DNA of 64,000 bases from an uncultured Clostridia bacterium (lineage in GTDB: Bacteria; Bacillota; Clostridia; Oscillospirales; Oscillospiraceae): the NCBI GenBank assembly GCA_947307255.1, contig CAMZIO010000005.1, forward strand, positions 1 to 64,000. The letters are read 5' to 3'. A model generated the notes under the pieces. That model worked only from the letters and a program-made list of their open reading frames with translations. It was not told where the DNA came from and made no database searches. Position 1 is the first letter of the stretch; each line of letters starts with the position of its first letter. Positions 28,431-38,440 of this stretch are shown here, piece after piece. A program made the position numbers and the translations under genes.

Positions 28431-29431
28431 AGGTTACGATTCTTGGCAGCGGCGGCTGGGGCACGGCGCTTGCCCTGCTGCTGCATCACAATCAACATAC
28501 GGTAAGCCTTTGGTCGCATGACCCGGAAAAGGCGAAACAGCTTGAATTGACAAGGGAAAACACTTTACTGAAAGGCGTCCGGATTCCGGAGGGGATTTGC
28601 ATCACCTCTGATTTAAGCTGCCTCACGGATAGCGAGATGGCGGTATTTGCCACCCCGTCGTTTGCCCTGCGCGAGACGGCGCGAAAGGCTGCGCCCTACC
28701 TTGCGCCGGACGCGATCCTCGTTTCCGTAACGAAGGGGATTGAGCGCGGGACCCACCTGCGTATGTCGCAAATCGTGTGCGGGGAAACCGGCGGGACGCA
28801 TCCGGTGGCAGTGCTGTCGGGGCCGTCTCACGCCGAGGAGGTTGCCCGCGCGCTGCCCACGGGCTGCGTGGCCGCTGCACAGGAGCAGGGGATTGCGGAG
28901 ACGGTGCAGCGCGTTTTCATGAACGAGGTGTTCCGCGTCTACACGCATGACGATATGGTGGGGGTGGAGCTCTCCGGCGCGCTGAAGAACGTGATCGCGC
29001 TGTGCTGCGGCATGGGAGACGGCTGCGGCTGCGGGGATAATGCCCGCGCGCTGCTGATGACCCGCGCGCTGACGGAGCTCTCGCGCCTTGTGGAAAAGCT
29101 GGGTGGACGCCGTGATACCCTGGCGGGGCTTGCCGGCGTCGGGGATCTGATCGTAACGTGTACGTCCATGCACTCGCGCAACCACCGTGCCGGTATCCTC
29201 ATTGGCCAGGGGAAGAGCGCAGAGGAGGCGATGCGCGAGGTCGGCGCCGTGGTGGAGGGCTACTACGCAGCACAGAGCGCGCAGGAGCTTTCGCGCGAGC
29301 TGCACGTGGAAATGCCGATCTGCGACGCGGTATATAGCATCTTGCTGCGCGGCACGCCGGTGAAGGAGGCGGTACACGGGCTGATGAACCGTCTGCCGCG
29401 CAAGGAAAGCGACAGCAGTTGGGTTTCCTGA
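28427..29431 (+). CDS. gpsA: NAD(P)-dependent glycerol-3-phosphate dehydrogenase
   Basis: VTILGSGGWGTALA; SGPSHAEEVA; GALKNVIALCCGMGDG. Confidence 0.97.
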   Translation: MKVTILGSGGWGTALALLLHHNQHTVSLWSHDPEKAKQLELTRENTLLKGVRIPEGICITSDLSCLTDSEMAVFATPSFALRETARKAAPYLAPDAILVSVTKGIERGTHLRMSQIVCGETGGTHPVAVLSGPSHAEEVARALPTGCVAAAQEQGIAETVQRVFMNEVFRVYTHDDMVGVELSGALKNVIALCCGMGDGCGCGDNARALLMTRALTELSRLVEKLGGRRDTLAGLAGVGDLIVTCTSMHSRNHRAGILIGQGKSAEEAMREVGAVVEGYYAAQSAQELSRELHVEMPICDAVYSILLRGTPVKEAVHGLMNRLPRKESDSSWVS

Positions 29432-29434
29432 GCA

Positions 29435-29477
29435 AGCTAAAAGCGTCCCCGCTTTAAGCGGGGACGCTTTTAGCTTG
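29435..29477 (+). terminator. Intrinsic terminator of gpsA
   Basis: AAGCTAAAAGCGTCCCCGCtttaaGCGGGGACGCTTTTAGCTT. Confidence 0.9.
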
Positions 29478-29479
29478 AA

Positions 29480-29515
29480 AAAAACACCCGGCTGCTTGCT
29501 GCAGTCGGGTGTTTC
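29480..29515 (-). terminator. Intrinsic terminator of rpmB
   Basis: AAAACACCCGgctgcttgctgcagtCGGGTGTTT, convergent with gpsA terminator. Confidence 0.75.
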
Positions 29516-29527
29516 TTCGTCAATACC

Positions 29528-29716
29528 TTAGATCGCGCGGGTAACCTTACCGGAACGCAGACAGCGGGTACAAACATACACATGGCGGGGCGTACCATTG
29601 ACGATTGCCTTAACGCGCTTGACGTTGGGCTTCCAAGGGCGATTGGAACGTCTGTGGGAGTGGGAAACTCTGATACCAAAGGTCACACCCTTGTCGCAAA
29701 ACTCGCACTTTGCCAT
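29528..29716 (-). CDS. rpmB: 50S ribosomal protein L28
   Basis: MAKCEFCDKGVTFGIRVSHSHRRSNRPWKPNVKRVKA. Confidence 0.97.
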   Translation of the reverse strand: MAKCEFCDKGVTFGIRVSHSHRRSNRPWKPNVKRVKAIVNGTPRHVYVCTRCLRSGKVTRAI

Positions 29717-29947
29717 CCGTTGCACCTCCTTGCTGTAATCAAATCGAGCTTGTACCAACAAGCATTTGATATCATAACAGATGCAAAGATAAAAAGCAAG
29801 AGGAATTTTCAAAAAAATGCAAAAAAATTATTTTTGCGAAGCGATGTGCGCCTGTGAGAAAGTTGCCGTGGAAAAATACAGTTGCGCTTGTAAATGGAGG
29901 GGAAATCCGTTATAATATTATTTATCTGAAGATGCAGGAGGCGTGCG

Positions 29948-30907
29948 ATGAATACAAACCGCTCTGTAAAGCTCAAGGACGTCGTGGAGCACTTCCAGAT
30001 GGAGGTCATCCACAAGGGAGACGACTACGACACCCAAATCCTGACCATTACGGACGTGAACCGTCCGGGCTTGCAGTTCGTTGGATTTTTTGATTATTTT
30101 GATCCCGCGCGGCTGCAAATCATCGGGAAGTCGGAAACGATGTTTCTCAAGGGCTATTCTTCCGAGAAGCGGCGGCGCTGCTTTTGCGATCTGTTTTCCT
30201 ATGAGATCCCGGCGCTGGTGATATCCCGCAATCTGGACGTATTTCCGGAATGCCTGGAGATGGCGCAGCAGGCGGGACGCACTCTGCTGCGCACGAAGCA
30301 CACCTCGGTGGAATTCACCAGTATGACCATCGACTACCTCAACCGCGAGCTTGCGCCGATGATTACGCGCCACGGCGTGCTGCTGGACGTGTACGGCGAG
30401 GGCGTTTTGATTATGGGCGACTCCGGCATCGGCAAGAGCGAGACGGCGATCGAGCTCATTAAGCGCGGACACCGCCTGGTGGCGGACGATGCGGTGGAGA
30501 TCCGCCGCATCGGCGGCACGCTGATCGGCACCGCACCGGAGCTGATCCGCAATTATCTGGAGCTGCGCGGTATCGGCGTGATCGACATTAAGAAGCTTTT
30601 CGGCATGAGCGGCGTACAGAGTCAGACGCAGATCGACCTCGTGATGAAGTTCGAGCTGTGGAAGGACGGGTACTTTTATGATCGGCTGGGCCTGGATCAG
30701 GACTACACGCAGATTATGGACGTGTCCGTGCCCTGCGTAACCGTGCCGGTCAGCGCGGGCAGAAACCTGGCGGGTCTGGTGGAGATTGCCGTGATGAACA
30801 ACCGCAACAAGAAGTATGGCTACAACTCCGCGCAGGAGTTTGTCAACCAGGTTGACAATCACGTCGATACGGAGATGCAGAACAACAAGGCCAATAATCA
30901 TGATTGA
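29948..30907 (+). CDS. hprK: HPr kinase/phosphorylase
   Basis: GVLIMGDSGIGKSETAIELIKRGHRLVADDAVEI. Confidence 0.97.
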   Translation: MNTNRSVKLKDVVEHFQMEVIHKGDDYDTQILTITDVNRPGLQFVGFFDYFDPARLQIIGKSETMFLKGYSSEKRRRCFCDLFSYEIPALVISRNLDVFPECLEMAQQAGRTLLRTKHTSVEFTSMTIDYLNRELAPMITRHGVLLDVYGEGVLIMGDSGIGKSETAIELIKRGHRLVADDAVEIRRIGGTLIGTAPELIRNYLELRGIGVIDIKKLFGMSGVQSQTQIDLVMKFELWKDGYFYDRLGLDQDYTQIMDVSVPCVTVPVSAGRNLAGLVEIAVMNNRNKKYGYNSAQEFVNQVDNHVDTEMQNNKANNHD

Positions 30908-30920
30908 TGGGAGCGATAGT

Positions 30921-31856
30921 ATGGCGTGGTATACGACGCTGGATGAAAAGGTGAGCAGTTATCTGCCGGATCTCAAGTGGCTGCACGACGAGCCGCTCTC
31001 CCGGCATACCTCGTTCCGCATCGGCGGCCCGGCGCGCCGGATGGCGCTGCCGCACTGCTGCGAGCAGATCGTCCTTCTCATGGGCCTGCTTGACGAGGCG
31101 GGGATTCGTCCGCTGCTGCTGGGCAACGGGACGAACCTGCTGGTGAGCGACGCGGGCGTGGATACCGTCGTGATCAAAACGGGCGAGCTGCTGGGGGCTA
31201 TCGAGCGCAGCGGCGAGACGGAGTTGAAGGCGGAGGCAGGCGTGTCGCTTGCGCGGCTTGCAACCTTTGCCTGGAAGCAGGGATTGACGGGGTTGGAATT
31301 TGCCCACGGTATTCCGGGCAGCCTCGGCGGGGGCGTGGTGATGAACGCGGGCGCCTACGGCGCGGAGCTCAAAGACGTGCTTACCGAGGTCGTCGCGCTT
31401 TTTCCCGACGGCGTGCGTACCTTAAAGCCGGAGGAACTGCAGCTTTCCTATCGGCACAGCATTTTCTCCGAGCAGGAGGAGGCCGTCGTCCTGCGCGCAA
31501 CGGTACAGCTTGCGCGGGGCGATAGCGCGGCGATCAAAGCGCGCATGGACGAGCTGATGCAAAAGCGCAAGGCAAGCCAGCCGCTGGAATGGCCCAGCGC
31601 GGGCAGCACCTTTAAGCGACCGGCGGGAAACTTTGCCGGCGCGCTGATCGAAAAGAGCCATTTAAAAGGCACGCGCATAGGCGGAGCGGAGGTTTCCCGC
31701 AAGCACGCGGGCTTTGTGATCAATACCGGAGAGGCCACCTGTGCCGACGTGCTCGCACTGATCGACCGGGTGCAGCAGACGGTGCTGCGCGATTCGGGCA
31801 TTTTGCTTGAGCCGGAAGTCAAGATCATTTGCTCAGATAAGACGGGTGGCTTTTGA
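30921..31856 (+). CDS. murB: UDP-N-acetylenolpyruvoylglucosamine reductase
   Basis: HTSFRIGGPARRMALP; GIPGSLGGGVVMNAGAYG; WPSAGSTFKRP. Confidence 0.97.
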   Translation: MAWYTTLDEKVSSYLPDLKWLHDEPLSRHTSFRIGGPARRMALPHCCEQIVLLMGLLDEAGIRPLLLGNGTNLLVSDAGVDTVVIKTGELLGAIERSGETELKAEAGVSLARLATFAWKQGLTGLEFAHGIPGSLGGGVVMNAGAYGAELKDVLTEVVALFPDGVRTLKPEELQLSYRHSIFSEQEEAVVLRATVQLARGDSAAIKARMDELMQKRKASQPLEWPSAGSTFKRPAGNFAGALIEKSHLKGTRIGGAEVSRKHAGFVINTGEATCADVLALIDRVQQTVLRDSGILLEPEVKIICSDKTGGF

Positions 31857-31906
31857 CCGCTTGAGACGGCGAATGCCGTGCACGCGGCACGGTGGGAGGA
31901 AGAAAG

Positions 31907-32770
31907 ATGGAAATTTTGGTGATATCGGGGCTGTCCGGCGCGGGGAAGAGCAGTGCGGCAACCTATTTGGAGGATATGGGTTATTACACGGTGGACAATA
32001 TGCCTGCCGACGTGATCCTGAAGTTTGCGGAGTTTTGCGCGCAGAGCGACGGGCGCTACGACCGCATCGCACTGGTGAGCGATATCCGCGCCGGAAGCGA
32101 GAACTTTGCGTCTCTGCTGGAGACAATGGAGGGACTTCGCGCCGGGGGCGTAACCTGTCGGCTGCTGTTTTTGAGCGCAAACGTCGAGACGATCATCAAG
32201 CGCTATAAGGAAACGCGGCGGCGCCACCCGCTGATGGTCGGCGGCGCCACCGTGGAGGATGCGGTGCGCCGGGAGGAGGAACTGCTGCGCCCGCTGCGCG
32301 AGCACGCGGACTTTGTTCTGGATACTACGCAGATGCCTATTGGCAAGCTCAGAAGCGAGCTGCACAGCCTGTTCGGGGATAAGGCGCAGCACAGCAAGCT
32401 GAACGTGAACGTGGTTTCCTTCGGCTATAAATACGGCGTGCCGTTGGAGGCGGACCTCGTGTTTGACGTGCGTTTTATGCCCAACCCCTTCTACGTGCCG
32501 GAGCTGCGCGAGAAAACCGGCATGGACAGCGCCGTATACGACTACGTATTTGCATTTGAACAGACGAAGCGCTTCGTAGAGAAGCTCAAGGATATGCTGG
32601 CCTTTTTGCTTCCGCTCTATACGGAGGAAGGTAAAACCATGCTGGTCATTGCGATCGGCTGCACGGGCGGACATCACCGCTCTGTTGCCATCACGCGCGC
32701 CGTTACGGCGTATCTCAATGAATTGGGCTATTCTGCTTTTGAGAATCACCGTGATATGACGCGGGGATAA
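31907..32770 (+). CDS. rapZ: RNase adapter RapZ / YvcJ nucleotide-binding protein
   Basis: VISGLSGAGKSSAATYLEDMGYYTVDNMP; GCTGGHHRSV. Confidence 0.97.
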   Translation: MEILVISGLSGAGKSSAATYLEDMGYYTVDNMPADVILKFAEFCAQSDGRYDRIALVSDIRAGSENFASLLETMEGLRAGGVTCRLLFLSANVETIIKRYKETRRRHPLMVGGATVEDAVRREEELLRPLREHADFVLDTTQMPIGKLRSELHSLFGDKAQHSKLNVNVVSFGYKYGVPLEADLVFDVRFMPNPFYVPELREKTGMDSAVYDYVFAFEQTKRFVEKLKDMLAFLLPLYTEEGKTMLVIAIGCTGGHHRSVAITRAVTAYLNELGYSAFENHRDMTRG

Positions 32771-32806
32771 GGGGAAACTACTTTACAGGAAAGGAGGGCG
32801 GTAGGG

Positions 32807-33712
32807 GTGTCCTTTTCCGCGGAAGCGAAAAAAGAAATGTGCAAGGTGCCGATTCAGCGGCATTGCTGCGCCGTGGCGGAGGCCTACGGCGTGCTGCTCT
32901 ACGCCAATAGCTTCAGCGCGGGCGAGGTGCGCATTGTTACGGAGAGCAAGGAGTTTGCCGTGCGCGTGCCGAAGCTGTTTCAAAAGGCGTTTTCCGTCTC
33001 GTTCGACGTGCTGCCGGAAAGGGAAAACGCGGGTAAGCACATTTTTCGCATCATACAGCGCGAAAAGCTCGCCGCGATCTACCGGACGCTGGGGTATGAC
33101 TGCCGTCAGCACTTTGCCCTGCACGTCAACTTTGCCCTGTTGGAGGAGGAGCATTGCCGCGCCGCCTTTCTGCGCGGGGCGTTTCTCGCGGGGGGAAGCG
33201 TAACCGATCCGCGCAAGCGCTACCACCTGGAGCTGGTTACCACGCATTTGCAGGTGGGCAGCGAGGTGGAGGCGCTGATGCACGATATGGGCTACGTTGC
33301 CAAGCGCGTGCTGCGCAACAGCAGCACCGTAACCTACTTCAAGCAGAGCGAGCCGATCGAGGATCTTTTGACACTGCTCGGCGCGCCGGCCGCGTCAACG
33401 GAGATCATGGCGGCCAAGGTGGAAAAGGAGATGCGCAATACCGTAAACCGCCGTGTGAATTGCGACGCGGCAAACGTGGACAAGGCGGTGCAGGCCTCGC
33501 GTGAACAGGTGGAGGTGCTGGAAAGGTTGACGGAGGCGGGGGTGATTGCCACGCTTCCGGTCAAGCTGCAGGAGGTCGCCGTGGCGCGGCTGCTGCAGCC
33601 GGAACTGACGCTCAGCGAGCTGGCGGAGAGCTTTGACCCGCCGCTGACCAAATCCTGCCTGAACCACCGCATGAGAAAGCTGATGCTGCTTGCCAAGGAG
33701 AAAACGATATGA
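32807..33712 (+). CDS. whiA: DNA-binding protein WhiA
   Basis: CCRAAFLRGAFLAGGSVTDP-type LAGLIDADG-like domain; C-terminal HTH LSELAESFDPPLTKSCLNHRMRKL. Confidence 0.95.
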   Translation: MSFSAEAKKEMCKVPIQRHCCAVAEAYGVLLYANSFSAGEVRIVTESKEFAVRVPKLFQKAFSVSFDVLPERENAGKHIFRIIQREKLAAIYRTLGYDCRQHFALHVNFALLEEEHCRAAFLRGAFLAGGSVTDPRKRYHLELVTTHLQVGSEVEALMHDMGYVAKRVLRNSSTVTYFKQSEPIEDLLTLLGAPAASTEIMAAKVEKEMRNTVNRRVNCDAANVDKAVQASREQVEVLERLTEAGVIATLPVKLQEVAVARLLQPELTLSELAESFDPPLTKSCLNHRMRKLMLLAKEKTI

Positions 33713-34143
33713 CACGATATGAAACGGCGATCCAGACCCATCGCGCGGGTTTTAACTGCTGTACCTGCCAGCTGCTTGCCTGGCGTGATAAGCTGGGGCT
33801 CAGTGAGCGGCAGTGCTACGGGATCGGCTCCGGCATGGGCGGGGGACTGCGCACGGGCGAGATCTGCGGCGCGGTGTCCGGCGCGGTGATGGTGCTGGGA
33901 ATGCTCGTGCCGCACGACCCGGATACGCTTGCCGCGGGGAAGGAGCGCAACGCCGCCCTCACGCGCGAGCTGCAGCGCCGCTTTGTCGCGCGATTCGGCG
34001 CGGTCTGCTGCCGGGACCTTAAGGGCAAACAGCCCCGCGTCTCCGACACGGCGGCGCGCAGCGGCGCGGAAACGAACTGCGATCAATACATCGTCGCAGC
34101 GGTGGAGTTGTTAGAGGAGATTTTGAAAGAAGAGGGAATTTAA
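33709..34143 (+). CDS. C_GCAxxG_C_C family redox-type protein
   Basis: FNCCTCQLLAW...IGSGMGGGLRTGEICGAVSGAVMVLG...CDQYIVAAVELL. Confidence 0.85.
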   Translation: MTRYETAIQTHRAGFNCCTCQLLAWRDKLGLSERQCYGIGSGMGGGLRTGEICGAVSGAVMVLGMLVPHDPDTLAAGKERNAALTRELQRRFVARFGAVCCRDLKGKQPRVSDTAARSGAETNCDQYIVAAVELLEEILKEEGI

Positions 34144-34145
34144 CC

Positions 34146-37100
34146 ATGCCGTTCGCCCACCTTCATGTACATACGGAATACAGCCTGCTGGACGGCGCCT
34201 GCCGCATCAAGGATTTGCCGAGGATCGTCAAATCCATGGGGCAGGAGGCCTGCGCGATCACCGATCACGGCGTGATGTACGGCGCGATTGACTTTTACCG
34301 CGCCTGCAAGGCGGAGGGCATCAAGCCGATCATCGGCTGCGAGGTCTACGTCGCTCCGCGCACGCGCCAGCAAAAGCAGCACGAATTTGACGCTGAGGCG
34401 CGCCATCTGGTGCTGCTGTGCGAGAATGAGGAGGGCTATCGCAATTTAAGCTATATGGTCTCCATGGCCCACGTGGAGGGGTTTTATATCAAGCCGCGTA
34501 TCGATCTGGACCTGCTGCGCGAGCACCACGAGGGACTGATTGCGCTCTCCGCCTGTCTGGCCGGCGAGATCCCGCGCCGCCTGCGCGCCGGCGATTACGA
34601 CGGTGCAAAGGATTATGCCTTGACCCTCAGTGAGATCTTTGGCCCGGAGCACTTTTATCTGGAACTGCAGGACCACGGCATCCGGGACCAGCAGATCGTC
34701 AACCAAGGGATTTTGCGCCTGCACGGGGAGACGGGGCTTCCGCTGGTGGTAACCAACGACGCACACTATCTGCGCAGGGAAGACGCCTATGCCCACGACG
34801 TGCTGCTGTGCATCCAGACGGGCAAAACCGTGGACGATGAGAACCGGATGCGCTACGAGCCGCAAAACTTCTATCTTCGCTCAACGGCGGAAATGGCGGC
34901 GCTGTTTCCCGATTATCCGGAGGCGGTGGAGAATACCGGAAAGATTGCCGCGCGCTGCAACGTGGAGTTTACCTTCGGCAAATACTACCTGCCGGAATTC
35001 AAGCTGCCGGAGGGATACGACAGCTTTTCGTATCTGAAAAAGCTCTGCGACGAGGGCTTTGCCGAGCGCTACGGCGCCGGAAAACCGGAATACCGCAAGC
35101 AGTTGGAATACGAGCAGAACATGATTGAGCGGATGGGCTTTACGGACTATTTCCTCATCGTGTCCGATTTCGTGCGTTACGCGAAAAGCGTGGGGATTCC
35201 CGTCGGACCCGGCCGCGGCAGCGCGGCGGGGAGCATGGTGTCCTATTGCCTGCATATCACCGATATTGACCCCATGCAGTACGCGCTGTACTTTGAGCGG
35301 TTTCTGAATCCGGAGCGCGTATCCATGCCGGATATCGACATGGACTTCGGCGATACCCGCCGCGGCGAGGTCGTGGACTATGTGCGGCGCAAATACGGCG
35401 ACGACCACGTTGCGCAGATCGTTACGTTCGGCACGATGGCGGCGCGCGGCGTGATCCGCGATGTGGGGCGCGCGCTGAATATGACTTACGCCGAGTGCGA
35501 CGTGATCGCAAAGCTGATTCCCGCCGCGCTGCACATCACGCTTGACGACGCGCTGCGTCTTTCGCGGGAGCTGCGCGAGCGCTACGAGGGGGATGAGCGC
35601 ATCCATCGGCTCATCGACACGGCCAAGGCGCTGGAGGGAATGCCGCGCCACGCCTCGACCCACGCCGCCGGCGTGGTGATTACGAAGGAGCCTGTCGTGA
35701 ACTACGTTCCGCTGGCGCGCAACGACGAGACGATCGTCTGCCAGTACACGATGGTAACGCTGGAAGAGCTGGGCCTGCTGAAGATGGACTTCCTGGGACT
35801 TCGCAATTTGACCATTCTGGACGATGCAGTGAGGATGATCCGGGACAAGGAAAATGACTTTACACTTGCGAAGATACCGGAGAATGATCCTGCCACCTAT
35901 GAGATGCTCCAGCAGGGAAAAACGTCGGGCGTGTTCCAGCTGGAATCTGCGGGCATGACGGGCGTGTGCATGGGGCTCAAGCCGGAAAACGTCGAGGATC
36001 TGACGGCGATCATTGCGCTGTACCGCCCCGGCCCGATGGATTCCATCCCGCGTTTTATCGCCTCCAAGCACGATCCCCGGCTCGTAACCTATCTGCATCC
36101 CGCGCTGGAGCCGATCCTCAGCGTAACTTACGGCTGCATCGTCTATCAGGAGCAGGTGATCGAGATTTTCCGGCGTCTTGCCGGATACTCCCTGGGGCAG
36201 GCGGATATGATCCGCCGCGCGATGAGCAAGAAAAAGGCCAAGGACGTGGAGCGCGAGCGGGCCACCTTCCTGCACGGCGATCCGGAGCGCGGTATCGCCG
36301 GCTGCGTGGCCAACGGCATCCCGGAGGCGACGGCTGAGGCGATCTATCAGGATATTTACGACTTTGCGAACTACGCCTTCAACAAGGCGCATGCCGTCAG
36401 CTATGCGGTCGTCGCTTATCAGACCGCGTACTGCAAGCGGCACTATATGAAAGAGTATATGGCGGCGCTGCTCTCCAGCGTGCTGGATTCGTCTGAAAAG
36501 GTGAACGAATACTTTGCCGAGTGTAAGGACAACGGCATCGCGCTGCTGCCGCCGGACGTGAATCACTCCGATGCGGGATTCACGGTGGAGGACGGTGGGA
36601 TCCGTTTCGGCCTGGTCGCCATCAAAAACATCGGCCGCGGCCTGATTGCGCGTATGACGGCTGAGCGGGAGCGTAACGGTCCGTTTCGGAACTTTCAGGA
36701 TTTCTGCACGCGCATGGACGGCGCGGACATGAACAAGCGCGCGGTGGAGAATCTGATCCGCGCGGGCGCGTTCGATTCCACGGGCGCGCGGCGCTCGCAG
36801 CTGATCGCGGTATATGAGAAGATCATGGACGGTATCAGCGCGGGCAACCGCGTCAATCTGGAGGGCCAGATCGACTTTTTCGCCATGGACGACGGCACGG
36901 CGCGGCAGAGCGCCATGGTGCTGCCGGATATTCCGGAGTACGGCGCGCAGGAGCGGATGGCCATGGAAAAGGAGACCACGGGGCTTTACCTCTCCGGCCA
37001 CCCGATGGACGCTTACCGCGGCGCGGCGCGCGCGCGGGGCGCGGTGCCTATCGGCAGGATCCGCGAGGATTTTGCCAGGGAGGACGGGCCGCAGACCTTT

Positions 37101-37631
37101 GCGGACGAGCAGAAGATCACGCTTGCCGGCGTGGTAACCGCCAGCAAGACCAAGACGACGAAAAAGAATACCCTTATGGCCTACGTTACGCTGGAGGACG
37201 ACACGGGTGTGATGGAGCTGTTGTGCTTTGCGCGCGCGCTGGACAATTACGGCAGCTACCTGCGCGAGGGACAGGTAATTCTCGCCACGGGCCGGCTGTC
37301 CGTGCGTGATGAAAAGGCGCCGCAGCTTATGTGCGACGCGGCCTATCCGCTGGACGTGGGCGGCGACGCGGCGAGGGAGCCTGTGCCGCCTGCTGCGGCT
37401 GCGAATGCGCCGCAAGCCCCGAAGACGCTGTATCTGCGTCTGCCCTCGATGGACAGCGGGGAGATGGCGCACGTGCGCCGGGTGCTTTTTATGTTTGAAG
37501 GCAAGGAAAACCCTGTCAAGATCCGGCTGAGCGACACCGGAAAGCTCATCGGCACGAGCTGCACGCTGCTGGACGCGCTCGTGCGCGAGATGCGCGAAAC
37601 GCTGGGAGACGAGAATGTCGTGGTCCGGTAA
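34146..37631 (+). CDS. dnaE: DNA polymerase III alpha subunit (DnaE)
   Basis: PHP domain FAHLHVHTEYSLLDGACRI; PDIDMDFGDTRRGEV; HHH and OB regions. Confidence 0.98.
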   Translation: MPFAHLHVHTEYSLLDGACRIKDLPRIVKSMGQEACAITDHGVMYGAIDFYRACKAEGIKPIIGCEVYVAPRTRQQKQHEFDAEARHLVLLCENEEGYRNLSYMVSMAHVEGFYIKPRIDLDLLREHHEGLIALSACLAGEIPRRLRAGDYDGAKDYALTLSEIFGPEHFYLELQDHGIRDQQIVNQGILRLHGETGLPLVVTNDAHYLRREDAYAHDVLLCIQTGKTVDDENRMRYEPQNFYLRSTAEMAALFPDYPEAVENTGKIAARCNVEFTFGKYYLPEFKLPEGYDSFSYLKKLCDEGFAERYGAGKPEYRKQLEYEQNMIERMGFTDYFLIVSDFVRYAKSVGIPVGPGRGSAAGSMVSYCLHITDIDPMQYALYFERFLNPERVSMPDIDMDFGDTRRGEVVDYVRRKYGDDHVAQIVTFGTMAARGVIRDVGRALNMTYAECDVIAKLIPAALHITLDDALRLSRELRERYEGDERIHRLIDTAKALEGMPRHASTHAAGVVITKEPVVNYVPLARNDETIVCQYTMVTLEELGLLKMDFLGLRNLTILDDAVRMIRDKENDFTLAKIPENDPATYEMLQQGKTSGVFQLESAGMTGVCMGLKPENVEDLTAIIALYRPGPMDSIPRFIASKHDPRLVTYLHPALEPILSVTYGCIVYQEQVIEIFRRLAGYSLGQADMIRRAMSKKKAKDVERERATFLHGDPERGIAGCVANGIPEATAEAIYQDIYDFANYAFNKAHAVSYAVVAYQTAYCKRHYMKEYMAALLSSVLDSSEKVNEYFAECKDNGIALLPPDVNHSDAGFTVEDGGIRFGLVAIKNIGRGLIARMTAERERNGPFRNFQDFCTRMDGADMNKRAVENLIRAGAFDSTGARRSQLIAVYEKIMDGISAGNRVNLEGQIDFFAMDDGTARQSAMVLPDIPEYGAQERMAMEKETTGLYLSGHPMDAYRGAARARGAVPIGRIREDFAREDGPQTFADEQKITLAGVVTASKTKTTKKNTLMAYVTLEDDTGVMELLCFARALDNYGSYLREGQVILATGRLSVRDEKAPQLMCDAAYPLDVGGDAAREPVPPAAAANAPQAPKTLYLRLPSMDSGEMAHVRRVLFMFEGKENPVKIRLSDTGKLIGTSCTLLDALVREMRETLGDENVVVR

Positions 37632-37643
37632 AAAGCAACGGAA

Positions 37644-37679
37644 AAAGCCCCCGCATTCCACTTTGGAATGCGGGGGCTT
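37644..37679. terminator. Bidirectional intrinsic terminator
   Basis: AAGCCCCCGCATTCCActTTGGAATGCGGGGGCTT. Confidence 0.85.
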
Positions 37680-37692
37680 CTGCTGCAGCGAT

Positions 37693-38268
37693 TTACGGTG
37701 CAGAGCCCTCACGGCTCGCCTTTTCCGCAGTCGTATCCTTCGGCTCTTCAAACAGCGCGTTGAGCACGCCGGTATAGAGCTGCTCAGCATTTTTCTGAAA
37801 GCGCTGGGCGAGATCCTGCGCCATGATCTCCTTGGGTACCATCAGCTCCATCTTCAGAATGGATTCGTCCGCATCGTCGCAAAACGAGAGCGTAACGGTA
37901 TAGGTGCCGTTGGGACGGGGGGTTACCTCGGACTTGATTTGAGCACGGCGCTTGAGCGCCTGGTTGTAGATCGTGATATGCTTGTCTGCGCGCAGCCGCA
38001 CGGAGTAGGGCAGGCTGGTTTCGCAGATTTTGCCGTTGTGCAGGCCCTTTTCCGTGATAGCGTACAATCCGTCGTCCGAGAGCGTCAGATGCCCGGAAGA
38101 AACCAGGCTGCTCAGACACTCCGAAAAGTCAAAAAAGTCGATCCCGTCGTCCACGATCGTCAGCTCCTGCATGGCCGCAAAGGGGACGGGCTCGATCAGC
38201 CGGGCGGCGACGTAGAGAATCAAAAACTTGATTTCCAGCTTATCCTGTATGAATCCGAACCGTGCCAT
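37693..38268 (-). CDS. DUF4364 family protein
   Basis: MARFGFIQDKLEIKFLILYVAARLIEPVPFAAMQELTIVDDGIDFFDFSECLSSLVSSGHL. Confidence 0.85.
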   Translation of the reverse strand: MARFGFIQDKLEIKFLILYVAARLIEPVPFAAMQELTIVDDGIDFFDFSECLSSLVSSGHLTLSDDGLYAITEKGLHNGKICETSLPYSVRLRADKHITIYNQALKRRAQIKSEVTPRPNGTYTVTLSFCDDADESILKMELMVPKEIMAQDLAQRFQKNAEQLYTGVLNALFEEPKDTTAEKASREGSAP

Positions 38269-38440
38269 AGCGACACCTCCTGACAGGGTTTCTGTTATCT
38301 TTATAACACGTTTTATCCGATTTGTACAGGGGGGACGGCTGAAATTCCTTCCGCCGCGGCTGCACCTCGGCGCGGCGGGCGCATACACTGAAGTGAAAGA
38401 GCGATGCTCTTTCGCAGTCGTGATTTCAGGAGGTATAGGA

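Noticed and set aside
34881-37790. 969-aa minus-strand ORF opposite dnaE
   Set aside because: Shadow of dnaE; same compositional artefact
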